Shown here: positions 55,090 to 64,000 of the stretch, piece by piece
How the letters are laid out: each line of letters opens with the position of its first letter
How positions within the stretch are numbered: position 1 is the first letter of the stretch
Assembly: GCF_900199185.1 (NCBI RefSeq)
Contig: NZ_OBMI01000003.1
Coordinates: 496,001-560,000 of the forward strand
Origin: Sphingomonas guangdongensis
GTDB taxonomy: Bacteria > Pseudomonadota > Alphaproteobacteria > Sphingomonadales > Sphingomonadaceae
Direction of reading: 5' to 3'
Length of the DNA stretch: 64,000 bases
Position numbers and translations under genes: made by a program
The notes under the pieces: generated by a model
Database searches by the model: none
What the model was told of the DNA's origin: nothing
What the model saw: the letters and a program-made list of their open reading frames with translations, nothing else

Positions 55090-55717
55090 ACAGGAGCAAG
55101 GGCCGGCAGAGCAGCAGGCCCGCGAGGAAGCCGCCGATATGCGCGGCCGCGGCGATCGGCATGCCGGCCTGGACGCTGAGCAGCCCGATCGCGAGGTTGA
55201 GCACCGTCCACGCGGCGAGCAGCCACAGGACGTGGAGCAGCCAGCCGGGCACCGGCCCGATGTCGCGGGTGCGGGCGCGGCCGTAGAGCAGCGCATAGGC
55301 GCCGACGAGGGCCGAGGCCGCCCCGCTCGCGCCGATCATCGGCACGCTCGAGTGCGGCCCGGCCGCCCACTGCGCCGCGCAGGCGGCATAGGCCCCGACG
55401 AGGTACAGCACGAGCGCGCCGCCCGACCCGGTGACGCGCTCCACCGCCATGCCGCAGAAGATCAGCGTGATGAGGTTAAAGGCGAGGTGCATGACCCCGC
55501 CGTGGATCAGCGTCGCGGTGAGCGGGGTCAGCAGCCACGAAACCAGGCCGGCACCGTCGCCGGCGGCGAGCAGCGTCGCGCGCAGCGGCATGAACCCGCC
55601 GGCGACCGCCGCCTGATCCTCCAGCCCGCCGATGCTGATCGCGGCACTGACCAGTGCGGTCAGCACCGCCAGCGCCAGCGTGGCCGGCGCCACGCGCGCC
55701 GCCTGCCGTCCGATCAA
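55070..55717 (-). CDS. Rhomboid family intramembrane serine protease
   Basis: The 215-residue membrane protease has about six spans. The catalytic Ser131 is in GASGA, the His193 in AHIGGFLAG, and HLAFN (77-81) supplies the conserved His and Asn of the oxyanion region. It cleaves single-span substrates within the membrane. Targets are unknown. It follows greA with a four-base overlap. Confidence 0.92.
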   Translation of the reverse strand: MIGRQAARVAPATLALAVLTALVSAAISIGGLEDQAAVAGGFMPLRATLLAAGDGAGLVSWLLTPLTATLIHGGVMHLAFNLITLIFCGMAVERVTGSGGALVLYLVGAYAACAAQWAAGPHSSVPMIGASGAASALVGAYALLYGRARTRDIGPVPGWLLHVLWLLAAWTVLNLAIGLLSVQAGMPIAAAAHIGGFLAGLLLCRPLLLWRWRRA

Positions 55718-56190
55718 ATGAACTCGATTCTGCTCACGAGATAGTAGCGGTCGCCCGCCGGCACCGACACCTCCACCTCGTCGTCGACGCGGCGGCCGAT
55801 CAGCGCGCGGCCGAGCGGCGAATTGTAGCTGATCCGCCCGGTCTTGGCGTCCGCCTCGGTCTGGCCGACGATCTGGTAGCGGACCGGCTTGTCGTCCTCA
55901 TCCATCAGCGTCACGGTCGCGCCGAACACGATCTTGTCGCCCGACAGCTCGGTCGGATCGATGATCTGCGCGCGGCTCAGCTTGTCCTCGATGTCGGCGA
56001 TCGACGCCTCGATCTGGCCCTGCCGCTCCTTGGCGGCGTGATACTCGGCGTTCTCCGACAGGTCGCCGTGCGCGCGCGCTTCCTCGATCGCATCGACGAT
56101 CTGCGGGCGCTCTTCCTTCAGGCGCTTCAGGTCGGCGTGGAGCTTCTCGTAGCCCTCGGCCAGCATCGGCATCTTCTCGACCGTCGCCAT
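55714..56190 (-). CDS. greA: Transcription elongation factor GreA
   Basis: The 158-residue protein rescues back-tracked RNA polymerase by stimulating transcript cleavage. The N-terminal coiled coil ([20 protein letters not shown]) carries the acidic tip in [20 protein letters not shown]. The C-terminal FKBP-like domain contains [23 protein letters not shown]. Length is that of E. coli GreA. Confidence 0.97.
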   Translation of the reverse strand: MATVEKMPMLAEGYEKLHADLKRLKEERPQIVDAIEEARAHGDLSENAEYHAAKERQGQIEASIADIEDKLSRAQIIDPTELSGDKIVFGATVTLMDEDDKPVRYQIVGQTEADAKTGRISYNSPLGRALIGRRVDDEVEVSVPAGDRYYLVSRIEFI

Positions 56191-56271
56191 TTCTTGCTTG
56201 TCCTCTACGCCCCTAGCCCCAGACGACCTCCCTGAAAGGCCGCCCGCACAAACAACCGAAAATGTCGGGGA

Positions 56272-59200
56272 TCAGCTGTGCGACTGCGAATAATAAGCCT
56301 GCAGCGGGCGCACTTCAAGGGAGGTGGTCGCGGCCTGCGCGATCGAGCGTGCCGCCGCGACACTGGCTGAGGCGGTCGTGAAGTACGGCACCTTCTGCGA
56401 AAGCGACGACTTGCGGATCTCCTGGCTGTCCTTCAGCGACTGCCAGCCCTCCGTCGTGTTGAAAACGAGCGCGATGTCGCCGTCGACGATCCGGTCGACG
56501 ATGTTGGGGCGCCCCTGCGCCACCTTCAGCACCGTCTCCACCGTCACGCCGTTCGCGCGGAGGTAGTCGGCGGTGCCGCTGGTCGCCACGATCGTGAAGC
56601 CCTGCTCGGCGAGCAGCTTGGCGGCGGGCAGGATCACCGGCTTGTCGCTCGGCTTGACGCTGACGAACACCGTGCCGCCGGTCGGCAACACGGTACCGGC
56701 GCCCAGCTGCGCCTTCATGAAGGCGGTGGCGACGTCGCGATCGATGCCCATCACCTCGCCGGTCGACTTCATCTCCGGCGACAGCACCGGATCGACGCCG
56801 GGGAAGCGGTTGAACGGGAACACCGCTTCCTTGACCGCGATGTGCCCGTCGATGCGGTTGATCTTCGGCAGGTTCGCGAGCTTCTCGCCCGCCATCACCC
56901 GCGCCGCGATCTTGGCGATCGGGCTGCCGACCGCCTTGGCGACGAAGGGCACGGTGCGGCTGGCGCGCGGATTGACCTCGATCAGGTAGACGATGCCGTC
57001 CTTGACCGCGAACTGGATGTTCATCAGGCCGACCACGCCCAGCGCGCGGGCGAGTGCGTCGGCCTGCCGCTCGATCTCCGCGACGGTCGCCGCGTCCAGG
57101 CTGTACGGCGGCAGCGTGCAGGCGCTGTCGCCCGAGTGGACGCCCGCCTCCTCGATGTGCTGCATGACGCCCGCGACCACCACGTCGGTACCGTCGCAGA
57201 TCGCGTCCACGTCGACCTCGATCGCGTCACGCAGGTAGCTGTCGATCAGGACCGGCGACGTGCCGGACACCTGCACCGCGGTCTGGATATAGTCGTCGAG
57301 CTGCGCAGGCCCGTCGACTACCTCCATCGCGCGGCCCCCGAGCACGTAGCTCGGCCGCATCAGCACGGGGTAGCCGATCCGCTCCGCCACCGCGATTGCC
57401 TCGTCCCGGCTGCGCGCGATGCCGTTGGCAGGCTGGGTCAGCCCCAGCTTGGCAACGAGTGCCGCGAACCGCTCGCGGTCCTCGGCCAGGTCGATCGCGT
57501 CCGGGCTGGTGCCGAGGATCGGGATGCCCGCGTCCTCCAGCGCCTGCGCGAGATTGAGCGGGGTCTGCCCGCCGAACTGGACGATGACGCCGACCAGTTG
57601 CCCACGGCTCTGCTCGACGTGGAGGATCTCCAGCACGTCCTCGGCCGTCAGCGGCTCGAAATAGAGCCGGTCGCTGGTGTCATAGTCGGTGCTGACCGTT
57701 TCCGGGTTGCAGTTGACCATGATCGTTTCGTAGCCCGCGTCCGCCAGCGCGAAGCAGGCGTGGCAGCAGCAGTAATCGAACTCGATCCCCTGCCCGATCC
57801 GGTTCGGCCCGCCGCCCAGGATGACGATCTTGCGCCGGTCGGAGGGCTGCGCCTCGTTCTCCGGCTCACCGAATGACGGCGCCTCGTAGGTCGAGTACAT
57901 GTAGGGCGTCTTGGCGTCGAACTCGGCGGCGCAGGTGTCGATGCGCTTGAACACGGGCCGGACGCCGAGCTTGTGACGCAGCGCGCGCACCTCGGCCTCG
58001 TTGGTGCCGCCGGTCATCGCTTTGGCGAGCTCGTGGATCAGCCCGCCGCGCGCCTGATAACGGTCGCGCAGCCCCGCGGAGGTGAGCGCGAGATAGGCGA
58101 GCCGCTTGTCGCTGAACCCCATCGACTTCAACCGGCGCATCCCGGCCGCGTCCTGCGGCAGGCCGTTCTCGATCACGCCCTGCTCGGCCGCGATGATCTC
58201 GGCGATCCGCTCGAGGAACCAGGGATCGAACTTGGCGATCGCGTGGACCTCCGCGACCGTGAAGCCTTCGCGCAGCGCCTGCGCCGCGACCAGCAGCCGG
58301 TCAGGCGTCGCGACCGCGAGCGCCGCCTCGATCTCCGCGCGGGGGCGCCCGGCGAGGCGATCGACTGTGTTGAATCCGGAGAGACCCGTCTCGAGCCCCC
58401 GCAGCGCCTTCTGCATCGATTCGTGAATGTTGCGGCCGATCGCCATCACCTCGCCGACCGACTTCATCGCGGTCGACAGCACCGCCTCCGCGCCCTTGAA
58501 CTTCTCGAACGCGAAGCGCGGGATCTTGGTCACCACATAATCGATGGTGGGCTCAAACGCGGCCGGGGTGGCCCCCGTGATGTCGTTCTCGATCTCGTCG
58601 AGCGTGTAGCCGACCGCGAGCTTCGCCGCGACCTTGGCGATCGGGAAGCCGGTCGCCTTGGAGGCGAGCGCGGAGGATCGCGACACGCGCGGGTTCATCT
58701 CGATGACGATCAGGCGGCCGTCCTTCGGATTGACCGCGAACTGGACGTTGGAGCCGCCCGTCTCCACCCCGATCTCGCGCAGCACCGCGATGCTCGCGTT
58801 GCGCATGATCTGATATTCCTTGTCCGTCAGCGTCAGCGCCGGCGCGACGGTGATGGAGTCGCCGGTGTGGACGCCCATCGGATCGATGTTCTCGATCGAA
58901 CAGACGATGATGGCGTTGTCCGCGCGGTCGCGGACCACCTCCATCTCATACTCCTTCCAGCCGAGCAGCGATTCCTCGATCAGCACCTCGGTAGTGGGTG
59001 ATGCGTCCAGCCCCTTGCGGACGATGTCCAGGAACTCCTCGCGGTTGTAGGCGACGCCGCCGCCCGTACCGCCGAGCGTGAAGGACGGGCGGATGATCGC
59101 AGGGAGCCCGACCTTCTCCAGTCCCTCCAGCGCCTCCGCCTCGGTATGAGCAATGGCCGAGCGGGCGGACTCGAGCCCGATCTTGTCCATCGCCGCCTTG

Positions 59201-59595
59201 AACTTCTGGCGATCCTCGGCCTTGTCGATCGCCTCGGCATCCGCGCCGATCATCTGCACGCCGTACTGGTCCAGCGTGCCGTCGCGCTGGAGCGCCAGCG
59301 CGGTGTTGAGCGCGGTCTGCCCACCCATCGTCGGCAGCACCGCGTCCGGGCGCTCCTTGGCGATGATCTTGGCGACGATCTCCGGCGTGATCGGCTCGAC
59401 ATAGGTCGCGTCGGCCAGGTCCGGATCGGTCATGATCGTCGCCGGATTGGAGTTCACCAGGACGATCCGGTAGCCCTCCTCCTTCAGCGCCTTGATCGCC
59501 TGCGTGCCCGAATAATCGAACTCGCACGCCTGCCCGATAACGATCGGCCCCGCGCCGATGACGAGGATGGAGGAGATGTCGGTGCGTTTGGGCAT
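56272..59595 (-). CDS. carB: Carbamoyl-phosphate synthase large subunit
   Basis: The 1107-residue enzyme makes carbamoyl phosphate from bicarbonate, ATP and ammonia from CarA, feeding arginine and pyrimidine synthesis. Two homologous ATP-grasp halves are visible, each opening with an [20 protein letters not shown] or [19 protein letters not shown] segment. The C-terminal allosteric MGS-like domain is near 950-1070. Unusually, it is separated from carA by another gene whose TAG stop directly abuts the carB ATG. Confidence 0.98.
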   Translation of the reverse strand: MPKRTDISSILVIGAGPIVIGQACEFDYSGTQAIKALKEEGYRIVLVNSNPATIMTDPDLADATYVEPITPEIVAKIIAKERPDAVLPTMGGQTALNTALALQRDGTLDQYGVQMIGADAEAIDKAEDRQKFKAAMDKIGLESARSAIAHTEAEALEGLEKVGLPAIIRPSFTLGGTGGGVAYNREEFLDIVRKGLDASPTTEVLIEESLLGWKEYEMEVVRDRADNAIIVCSIENIDPMGVHTGDSITVAPALTLTDKEYQIMRNASIAVLREIGVETGGSNVQFAVNPKDGRLIVIEMNPRVSRSSALASKATGFPIAKVAAKLAVGYTLDEIENDITGATPAAFEPTIDYVVTKIPRFAFEKFKGAEAVLSTAMKSVGEVMAIGRNIHESMQKALRGLETGLSGFNTVDRLAGRPRAEIEAALAVATPDRLLVAAQALREGFTVAEVHAIAKFDPWFLERIAEIIAAEQGVIENGLPQDAAGMRRLKSMGFSDKRLAYLALTSAGLRDRYQARGGLIHELAKAMTGGTNEAEVRALRHKLGVRPVFKRIDTCAAEFDAKTPYMYSTYEAPSFGEPENEAQPSDRRKIVILGGGPNRIGQGIEFDYCCCHACFALADAGYETIMVNCNPETVSTDYDTSDRLYFEPLTAEDVLEILHVEQSRGQLVGVIVQFGGQTPLNLAQALEDAGIPILGTSPDAIDLAEDRERFAALVAKLGLTQPANGIARSRDEAIAVAERIGYPVLMRPSYVLGGRAMEVVDGPAQLDDYIQTAVQVSGTSPVLIDSYLRDAIEVDVDAICDGTDVVVAGVMQHIEEAGVHSGDSACTLPPYSLDAATVAEIERQADALARALGVVGLMNIQFAVKDGIVYLIEVNPRASRTVPFVAKAVGSPIAKIAARVMAGEKLANLPKINRIDGHIAVKEAVFPFNRFPGVDPVLSPEMKSTGEVMGIDRDVATAFMKAQLGAGTVLPTGGTVFVSVKPSDKPVILPAAKLLAEQGFTIVATSGTADYLRANGVTVETVLKVAQGRPNIVDRIVDGDIALVFNTTEGWQSLKDSQEIRKSSLSQKVPYFTTASASVAAARSIAQAATTSLEVRPLQAYYSQSHS

Positions 59596-60156
59596 CTACT
59601 TCTTTTCTTTGGGTAGGACTTCGTTGCCGATGAAGCCGAACTTGAAGCCGAGTTGCTCCGTGTCGATTGCTGCCATGGCGTAGAAGAGGCACTCGGCGGC
59701 GGGCTGCATCGGAACAGTCAGGAAGTCGCGTCTGACCGACACCAAGCCCGGATATTGCTCCTCGAAAGCCGTACCCGGCTTGATCCCGCAAAAAGCTTCG
59801 ACCTTGGCGATCGCAGACGAGGCTGGCTCACCTGGGGAGAAGCTTGGCATACGGTCGAGCATACCTTGCTGAGCAAACCAGGCGCGAGCAACAGCACGCC
59901 CGTCTGCGCGACCTACTTCATCATCGAAGGTACGATATAGCTGATCTAGCTGACCATCCTCGAAGCTCACGTCTGCCTTGCCCCAAGCTGCCTGACGGAT
60001 GCACGAAAAACGCGATACATCGACCTTTGCCGATCGATTGATCGTTACGATCGTTGATTGAAGCTCATCGTCGTAGCGGATCGCCACGTCCTTTCCGGTC
60101 AAGCCGCACGGCCGCAGCTCGGCTACGACTGGCGACTGTACCGTCGCGTCAATCAC
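59596..60156 (-). CDS. Hypothetical protein encoded between carA and carB
   Basis: This 186-residue protein has no signal peptide and no motif I recognise. It has four cysteines (17, 52, 123, 156), a mixed alpha/beta appearance and a C-terminal segment ECLFYAMAAIDTEQLGFKFGFIGNE that looks structured. The GTG start overlaps the carA stop (GTGA) and the stop touches carB, so it is fully embedded in the car operon. Hand counts on several 60-base lines give about 45-65 per cent G+C, clearly below the neighbours. It may be a transferred gene or a lineage-specific accessory protein. Function unknown. Confidence 0.7.
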   Translation of the reverse strand: MIDATVQSPVVAELRPCGLTGKDVAIRYDDELQSTIVTINRSAKVDVSRFSCIRQAAWGKADVSFEDGQLDQLYRTFDDEVGRADGRAVARAWFAQQGMLDRMPSFSPGEPASSAIAKVEAFCGIKPGTAFEEQYPGLVSVRRDFLTVPMQPAAECLFYAMAAIDTEQLGFKFGFIGNEVLPKEKK

Positions 60157-61331
60157 CGGAGTCCCCCTACGAACCGCTCGAACAGATAGAAGCTGTCCTG
60201 TGGCCCCGGGCTCGCCTCCGGGTGGTACTGCACGCTGAACGCAACTCGATCCGTAAGTTCCAGCCCCGCGTTGCTGCCGTCGAACAGCGACACATGCGTC
60301 TCGCGGGCGTTGGCGGGCAGGCTCTCGCGCTCCACCGCAAAGCCGTGGTTCATCGACGTGATCTCGACCGCGCCGTCGCTCAGCCGCTTGACCGGGTGGT
60401 TGGCGCCGCGGTGGCCCTGGAACATCTTGGTGGTGCGCGCGCCGACCGCGAGGCCGAGCAGCTGGTGGCCGAGGCAGATGCCGAACAGCGGCTTGTCCGT
60501 CTCCAGCAGCTGGCGGATCACCGGCACCGCATACTCGCCGGTCGCGGCGGGATCGCCCGGGCCGTTCGACAGGAAGATGCCGTCGGGGGCGAGCGCCATG
60601 ATCTGGTCGTAGGTCGCGGTCGCCGGTACCACCGACACCTTCGCTCCAGCCTCAACAAGGTTGCGGAAGATGTTGTGTTTGCTACCATAATCTATCGCGA
60701 CGACGTGCGGGCGGCCGGAATCGGCAGCATCACTTTCGCCTAACTTTTCGTGGTAGCCGAAGCCGAGCCGCCACACCCCGCCGTCCCAGCCGCCGTGGGT
60801 CTCGCGGGTCACGGCCTTCGCCAGGTCCATGCCCTCCAGCCCCGGCCAGGCCCGCGCCATGTCGAGCAGCTGCGCGACGTCGAACACCCCGTCCGGCGAG
60901 TGGGCGATGACGCCGTTCGGTGCCCCGCCCTCCCGGATGCGGCGGGTCAGCGCGCGGGTGTCGATGCCCGCCAGGCCGATCCGCGCGTGCTTCTTCATCC
61001 AGTGCGTCAGGTGCTCGGCCGAGCGGAAGTTGCTGGGCTCGGTCACGTCCTCGCGGACGATCATGCCGAGCGCGTGGGGCTGGTCCGCCTCCACGTCGTC
61101 GGGGTTCGCCCCGACGTTGCCGATGTGGGGAAAGGTGAAGCAGATCATCTGGCCCGCGAACGACGGGTCGGTCATGATCTCCTGGTACCCGGTCATCGCG
61201 GTGTGGAAGCAGACCTCTCCCACCGCCTGCCCCTCGGCCCCGAACCCGCGGCCCCAGACGACGTCTCCACTGGCGAGAACGAGAACTCCGGTGGCACCTT
61301 CAGGCACGGCAAGGGGATCGGCGGCGGCCAT
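60153..61331 (-). CDS. carA: Carbamoyl-phosphate synthase small subunit
   Basis: The 392-residue glutamine amidotransferase subunit supplies ammonia to CarB. The N-terminal CPSase domain contains MTGYQEIMTDPSFAGQ. The class I amidotransferase domain has the nucleophile Cys in FGICLGHQLLG and the His-x-Glu pair in QYHPEASPG. It is divergent from the yqeY gene with a gap of about 100 bases. Confidence 0.97.
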   Translation of the reverse strand: MAAADPLAVPEGATGVLVLASGDVVWGRGFGAEGQAVGEVCFHTAMTGYQEIMTDPSFAGQMICFTFPHIGNVGANPDDVEADQPHALGMIVREDVTEPSNFRSAEHLTHWMKKHARIGLAGIDTRALTRRIREGGAPNGVIAHSPDGVFDVAQLLDMARAWPGLEGMDLAKAVTRETHGGWDGGVWRLGFGYHEKLGESDAADSGRPHVVAIDYGSKHNIFRNLVEAGAKVSVVPATATYDQIMALAPDGIFLSNGPGDPAATGEYAVPVIRQLLETDKPLFGICLGHQLLGLAVGARTTKMFQGHRGANHPVKRLSDGAVEITSMNHGFAVERESLPANARETHVSLFDGSNAGLELTDRVAFSVQYHPEASPGPQDSFYLFERFVGGLR

Positions 61332-61430
61332 GGTCGGGCGGTCACTCCAGTGCAGGTTCAGCTATGTCGCTAAGCCGCCGCCGCTAGGCCCCCTCGCCCC
61401 TCCCGTCAACCGGCGCTAGAGCCCGACGCC

Positions 61431-61883
61431 ATGATTCGAGATGACATCAAAGCCGCCCAGATCGCCGCCATGAAGAGCGGCGACAAGGACGCCCGCGCCG
61501 CCATCGGCCTGATCCAGGCCGCCATCAAGAACCGCGACATCGAGGCGCGCACCGGTAAGGCCCCGGACAGCGACGACGCGCTGGTCGTCGAGGTGCTGCA
61601 GAAGATGGTCAAGCAGCGCCGCGAATCGATCGACATGTACGAGAAGGGCGGCCGCCCCGAACTCGCCGCGGCGGAGGCGAACGAGGTCGCGGTGATCGAG
61701 CGCTTCCTGCCGCAGACCCTCTCCGACGACGAGACCCGCGCCGCGATCGAGGCGATCAAGGGCGAGCTGGGTGCGAGCGGCATGAAGGACATGGGCCGCG
61801 TCATGGCCGAGCTGAAGGGCCGCCACGCCGCCGTGCTCGACATGAGCAAGGCGAGCGGGCTGGTAAAGGCGGCGCTCAGTTGA
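61431..61883 (+). CDS. GatB/YqeY domain protein
   Basis: The 150-residue YqeY protein begins MIRDDIKAAQIAAMKSGDKDARAAI and contains AEANEVAVIERFLPQTLSDDE. It shares the helical tail domain of GatB, which binds tRNA in the amidotransferase, but its own role is not established. It is usually found upstream of dnaG, as here. The stop overlaps the next start (TGATG). Confidence 0.93.
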   Translation: MIRDDIKAAQIAAMKSGDKDARAAIGLIQAAIKNRDIEARTGKAPDSDDALVVEVLQKMVKQRRESIDMYEKGGRPELAAAEANEVAVIERFLPQTLSDDETRAAIEAIKGELGASGMKDMGRVMAELKGRHAAVLDMSKASGLVKAALS

Positions 61884-62548
61884 TGGTTCGTGCCGGGTTG
61901 GCCGTGGCCGCGCTGTTAGCCGCGGCCCCGGCGCTGGCAGAAGACGACGTTCAGGCCTGGAGCGCCGCAACTGCGACAGTAACTGTTAGCGACAGGGTGG
62001 TGGTTTGGCTGGAGGGGCAGGCACGCACGTCGAACGACGTGTCGCGGCTCAATCAGGTGCTGCTGCGGCCCGGCGTCGGTTACCGCGTGTCGCCGACCAC
62101 CACGCTGTTCGTCGGCTATGCGCACGTGTTCACCAATCCGCCGGGCCCCGCACGCACCAACGAGCACCGGGTCTGGCAGCAGGCGACCTTCCGAATCGCT
62201 GGTGATGGCAAGGGCGTGACGCTCTCCGGCCGCTCCCGGCTCGAGCAGCGCTCGCTGGTGCAGGGTGAGGACACGGGTGTGCGCTTCCGGCAATTGCTGC
62301 GGCTGACTGCGCCTGTGGGGGACCAGGGGGTACAGGCGGTCGGCTGGTCCGAGCTGTTCCTGGGACTGAACCGGACCGATTGGGGCCAACCGACCGGCTT
62401 TGACCGGGCGCGAAACTTCGCCGGCCTTTCCGTTCCGCTGTCGCGCACGCTCCGCGCAGAACCTGGTTACATGTACGAGCCCATCCGTCAGCGCGGGGCG
62501 GATCGGCACAACCACATTGCGAGTGTCACGCTCAATCTGACATTGTGA
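61883..62548 (+). CDS. DUF2490 family beta-barrel-like envelope protein
   Basis: The 221-residue protein has a signal peptide (AVAALLAAAPALAE) and alternating aromatic/polar strands, for example TTLFVGYAHVFTNPP and VGWSELFLGLN, and ends in a Leu-rich strand (HIASVTLNLTL). This pattern fits the DUF2490 family and suggests a small outer-membrane barrel. Function unknown. It is translationally coupled to yqeY and stands four bases before dnaG. Lower-GC patches occur near its 5' part. Confidence 0.8.
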   Translation: MVRAGLAVAALLAAAPALAEDDVQAWSAATATVTVSDRVVVWLEGQARTSNDVSRLNQVLLRPGVGYRVSPTTTLFVGYAHVFTNPPGPARTNEHRVWQQATFRIAGDGKGVTLSGRSRLEQRSLVQGEDTGVRFRQLLRLTAPVGDQGVQAVGWSELFLGLNRTDWGQPTGFDRARNFAGLSVPLSRTLRAEPGYMYEPIRQRGADRHNHIASVTLNLTL

Positions 62549-62552
62549 CGCG

Positions 62553-64000
62553 GTGAGTCTCACCCCCGCCTTCCTCGACGAACTTCGCCATCGCACCCTG
62601 CTCTCGGGCCTGATCGGCCGCACCACCAAGCTCCAGCGCGCCGGGCGGGAGTTCCGGGCGTGCTGCCCGTTCCATGACGAGAAGACCCCGTCCTTCTACG
62701 TGAACGACGACAAGGGCTTCTATCACTGCTTCGGCTGCGGAGCGCATGGCGACGCGATCCGGTGGATGACCGACCAGCGCGGGCTGCCCTTCATGGATGC
62801 GGTGAAGGAACTCGCGCAGGCCGCGGGCATGGAGGTACCGGCCGCCGACAAGCGCTCCGCCGAGCGGGCGGAGAAGGCGCGCGGGCTACACGAAGCGATG
62901 GCGGACGCCACCGCCTGGTTCACCGAGCAACTGCACGGCATCGCCGGCGCGGAGGCGCGGGGCGTGCTGGAGAAGCGCGGGATCTCGGCCGAGACCGCCC
63001 GTAGCTTCGCGCTCGGTTTCGCACCCGATTCGCGCGGCAAGCTGAAGGAGGCGCTGAAGAGCTACGGCGACGCGATACTGGTCGAGGCCGGGCTGCTCAT
63101 CGCCGTGGACGAGAAGGCGCCCTACGACCGCTTCCGCGGGCGCTTGATGATCCCGATCCGCGATCCCCGCGGACGCCCTGTAGCGTTCGGTGGCCGCATC
63201 ATCGGCGCAGGCGAGCCAAAATATCTCAACTCGCCCGAGACCCCGCTCTTCGACAAGGGGCGGACGCTCTACAACCTCGACCGGGCGCTGCCCGCCGCCC
63301 GCAAGTCGGGTCGCGTCATCGCGGTCGAGGGCTACCTGGACGTGATCGCGCTCGCGCAGGCGGGCATCGCGGAGGCCGTCGCCCCGCTCGGCACCGCCCT
63401 CACCGAGCATCAGCTCGAGCGGCTGTGGCGCATCGCCGACGTGCCAATCCTGTGTTTCGACGGTGACGCCGCCGGGCAGAAGGCGGCGATCCGCGCCGCC
63501 ACGCGCGCGCTGCCGCTGCTCGCGCCGGGGCGGAGCCTATCGTTCGTCACCCTGCCGGATGGGCTCGATCCCGACGACCTCGTCCGCCAGCGGGGGGCGG
63601 CCGCAATGGAGGCGCTGCTCGCCGCCGCCGAGCCGCTGGTCGACCGCCTGTGGGCGCATGAGCTCGCGGCCGAGCCGGTCGACACGCCCGAGCAGCGCGC
63701 CGGGCTGAAGGCGCGGCTGGCCGCGCTCGCCGGCACGATCGGCGACGGGAACGTCAAGTACGAGTATACCGCCGAGTTCCGCCGGCGCGCCGACGCGCAG
63801 TTCGCCCCCGCGCCCCGCGCCTTCGTGCCGCGCGTGGCCCGGAAGCCGGGGCAGAAATGGACTCCTCCGCCCGAGCCGCCCTCCCCGAGCGCCCGTGCGC
63901 TCAACGCCAGCGGGATCGATCCCGTGCTCGCCAAGGCGGTGATCGCCGGACTGATCCGGCACCCGGCGGAGATCGCGCGCCACATGGAGGTGCTCGGATC
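62553..64000 (+). CDS. dnaG: DNA primase, N-terminal part (3' end outside window)
   Basis: The open frame begins with a GTG at 62553 and runs off the right edge after 482 codons. The N-terminal zinc ribbon (CHC2) uses Cys38, His41, Cys59 and Cys62 (CCPFH, HCFGCG). The TOPRIM catalytic core shows VIAVEGYLDVIA and CFDGDAAGQKA. It makes RNA primers for replication. The C-terminal helicase-binding domain lies mostly beyond the window. It follows the yqeY pair in what is likely the macromolecular-synthesis operon leading to rpoD. Confidence 0.97.
   Translation, partial: MSLTPAFLDELRHRTLLSGLIGRTTKLQRAGREFRACCPFHDEKTPSFYVNDDKGFYHCFGCGAHGDAIRWMTDQRGLPFMDAVKELAQAAGMEVPAADKRSAERAEKARGLHEAMADATAWFTEQLHGIAGAEARGVLEKRGISAETARSFALGFAPDSRGKLKEALKSYGDAILVEAGLLIAVDEKAPYDRFRGRLMIPIRDPRGRPVAFGGRIIGAGEPKYLNSPETPLFDKGRTLYNLDRALPAARKSGRVIAVEGYLDVIALAQAGIAEAVAPLGTALTEHQLERLWRIADVPILCFDGDAAGQKAAIRAATRALPLLAPGRSLSFVTLPDGLDPDDLVRQRGAAAMEALLAAAEPLVDRLWAHELAAEPVDTPEQRAGLKARLAALAGTIGDGNVKYEYTAEFRRRADAQFAPAPRAFVPRVARKPGQKWTPPPEPPSPSARALNASGIDPVLAKAVIAGLIRHPAEIARHMEVLG

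Noticed and set aside
1..64000. CRISPR arrays, insertion sequences, prophage or defence genes
   Set aside because: No repeat-spacer pattern, transposase or integrase motif, or terminal inverted repeats were seen. The region reads as core chromosome.

Overview
The window is chromosomal DNA of an alphaproteobacterium, most probably a Sphingomonas-like member of the Sphingomonadales. The base composition is high in G+C (roughly two thirds). The gene orders nifR3(dusB)-ntrB-ntrC-ntrY-ntrX-hfq-hflX, rpsB-tsf-pyrH-frr-uppS-cdsA-dxr-rseP-bamA-skp-fabZ and yqeY-(DUF2490)-dnaG, a fused IspDF, an Hfq with two Sm domains and a GTTC-N7-GTTC SOS box upstream of recA all fit that group. No phage, insertion sequence, CRISPR array, rRNA or plasmid gene was found, so this is mostly core genome. 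The only RNA gene is one tRNA-Ser(UGA).

Layout. 0-8.6 kb: the 3' end of RNase J, an exported SDR oxidoreductase, a di-haem cytochrome c, a DUF1467 protein, recA with its SOS box, a methyltransferase/GST pair, a dicarboxylate symporter and a TPR protein. 8.6-13.8 kb: alaS, a secreted protein with a duplicated domain, and a CPA2 K+/H+ antiporter. 13.9-16.6 kb: a glutathione-dependent formaldehyde operon (frmA, cupin, VOC protein, fghA) facing icd. 18-19.7 kb: psd-pssA for phosphatidylethanolamine, then a small single-span membrane protein on the opposite strand. 20-31.1 kb: translation factors, isoprenoid and phospholipid genes, RseP, BamA, Skp and FabZ. 31.2-35.5 kb: rpmE, a PilZ protein, tRNA-Ser and three cell-wall genes (MltB-like, SPOR protein, PBP5-like). 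35.5-41.6 kb: tmk-holB-metG-tatD-MBL hydrolase-aspartic protease in one tightly overlapping run, then mazG. 41.6-50.7 kb, leftward: the dusB-ntrBC-ntrYX-hfq-hflX cluster. 50.8-56.2 kb: ispDF, a secreted protein, CinA-like amidase, a COQ10/RatA-type START protein, lipA, beta-carbonic anhydrase, rhomboid and greA. 56.3-61.3 kb: carA and carB with an unknown gene between them. 61.4-64 kb: yqeY, a DUF2490 protein and the 5' part of dnaG, which leaves the window.

The most interesting signal is at 19476-19842. A leftward promoter has a perfect TTGACA -35 element, and a perfect GAAC-N7-GAAC SOS box fills the gap between its -35 and -10 elements. It reads into a 73-residue single-span membrane protein across a leader with two imperfect direct repeats. 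With recA's own SOS box at 2684-2698, this suggests a LexA-controlled small membrane protein, a class that in Caulobacter includes a division inhibitor (SidA). Other points worth a second look are the two-domain Hfq, the exported SDR with Arg in place of the catalytic Lys, NtrX without a GAFTGA loop, the lower-GC gene inside the car operon, and a SPOR protein that looks like a catalytically dead RlpA.

Most genes are packed with ATGA, GTGA or TGATG overlaps. The longest stretch without a gene is 19698-20005, described as its own entry.
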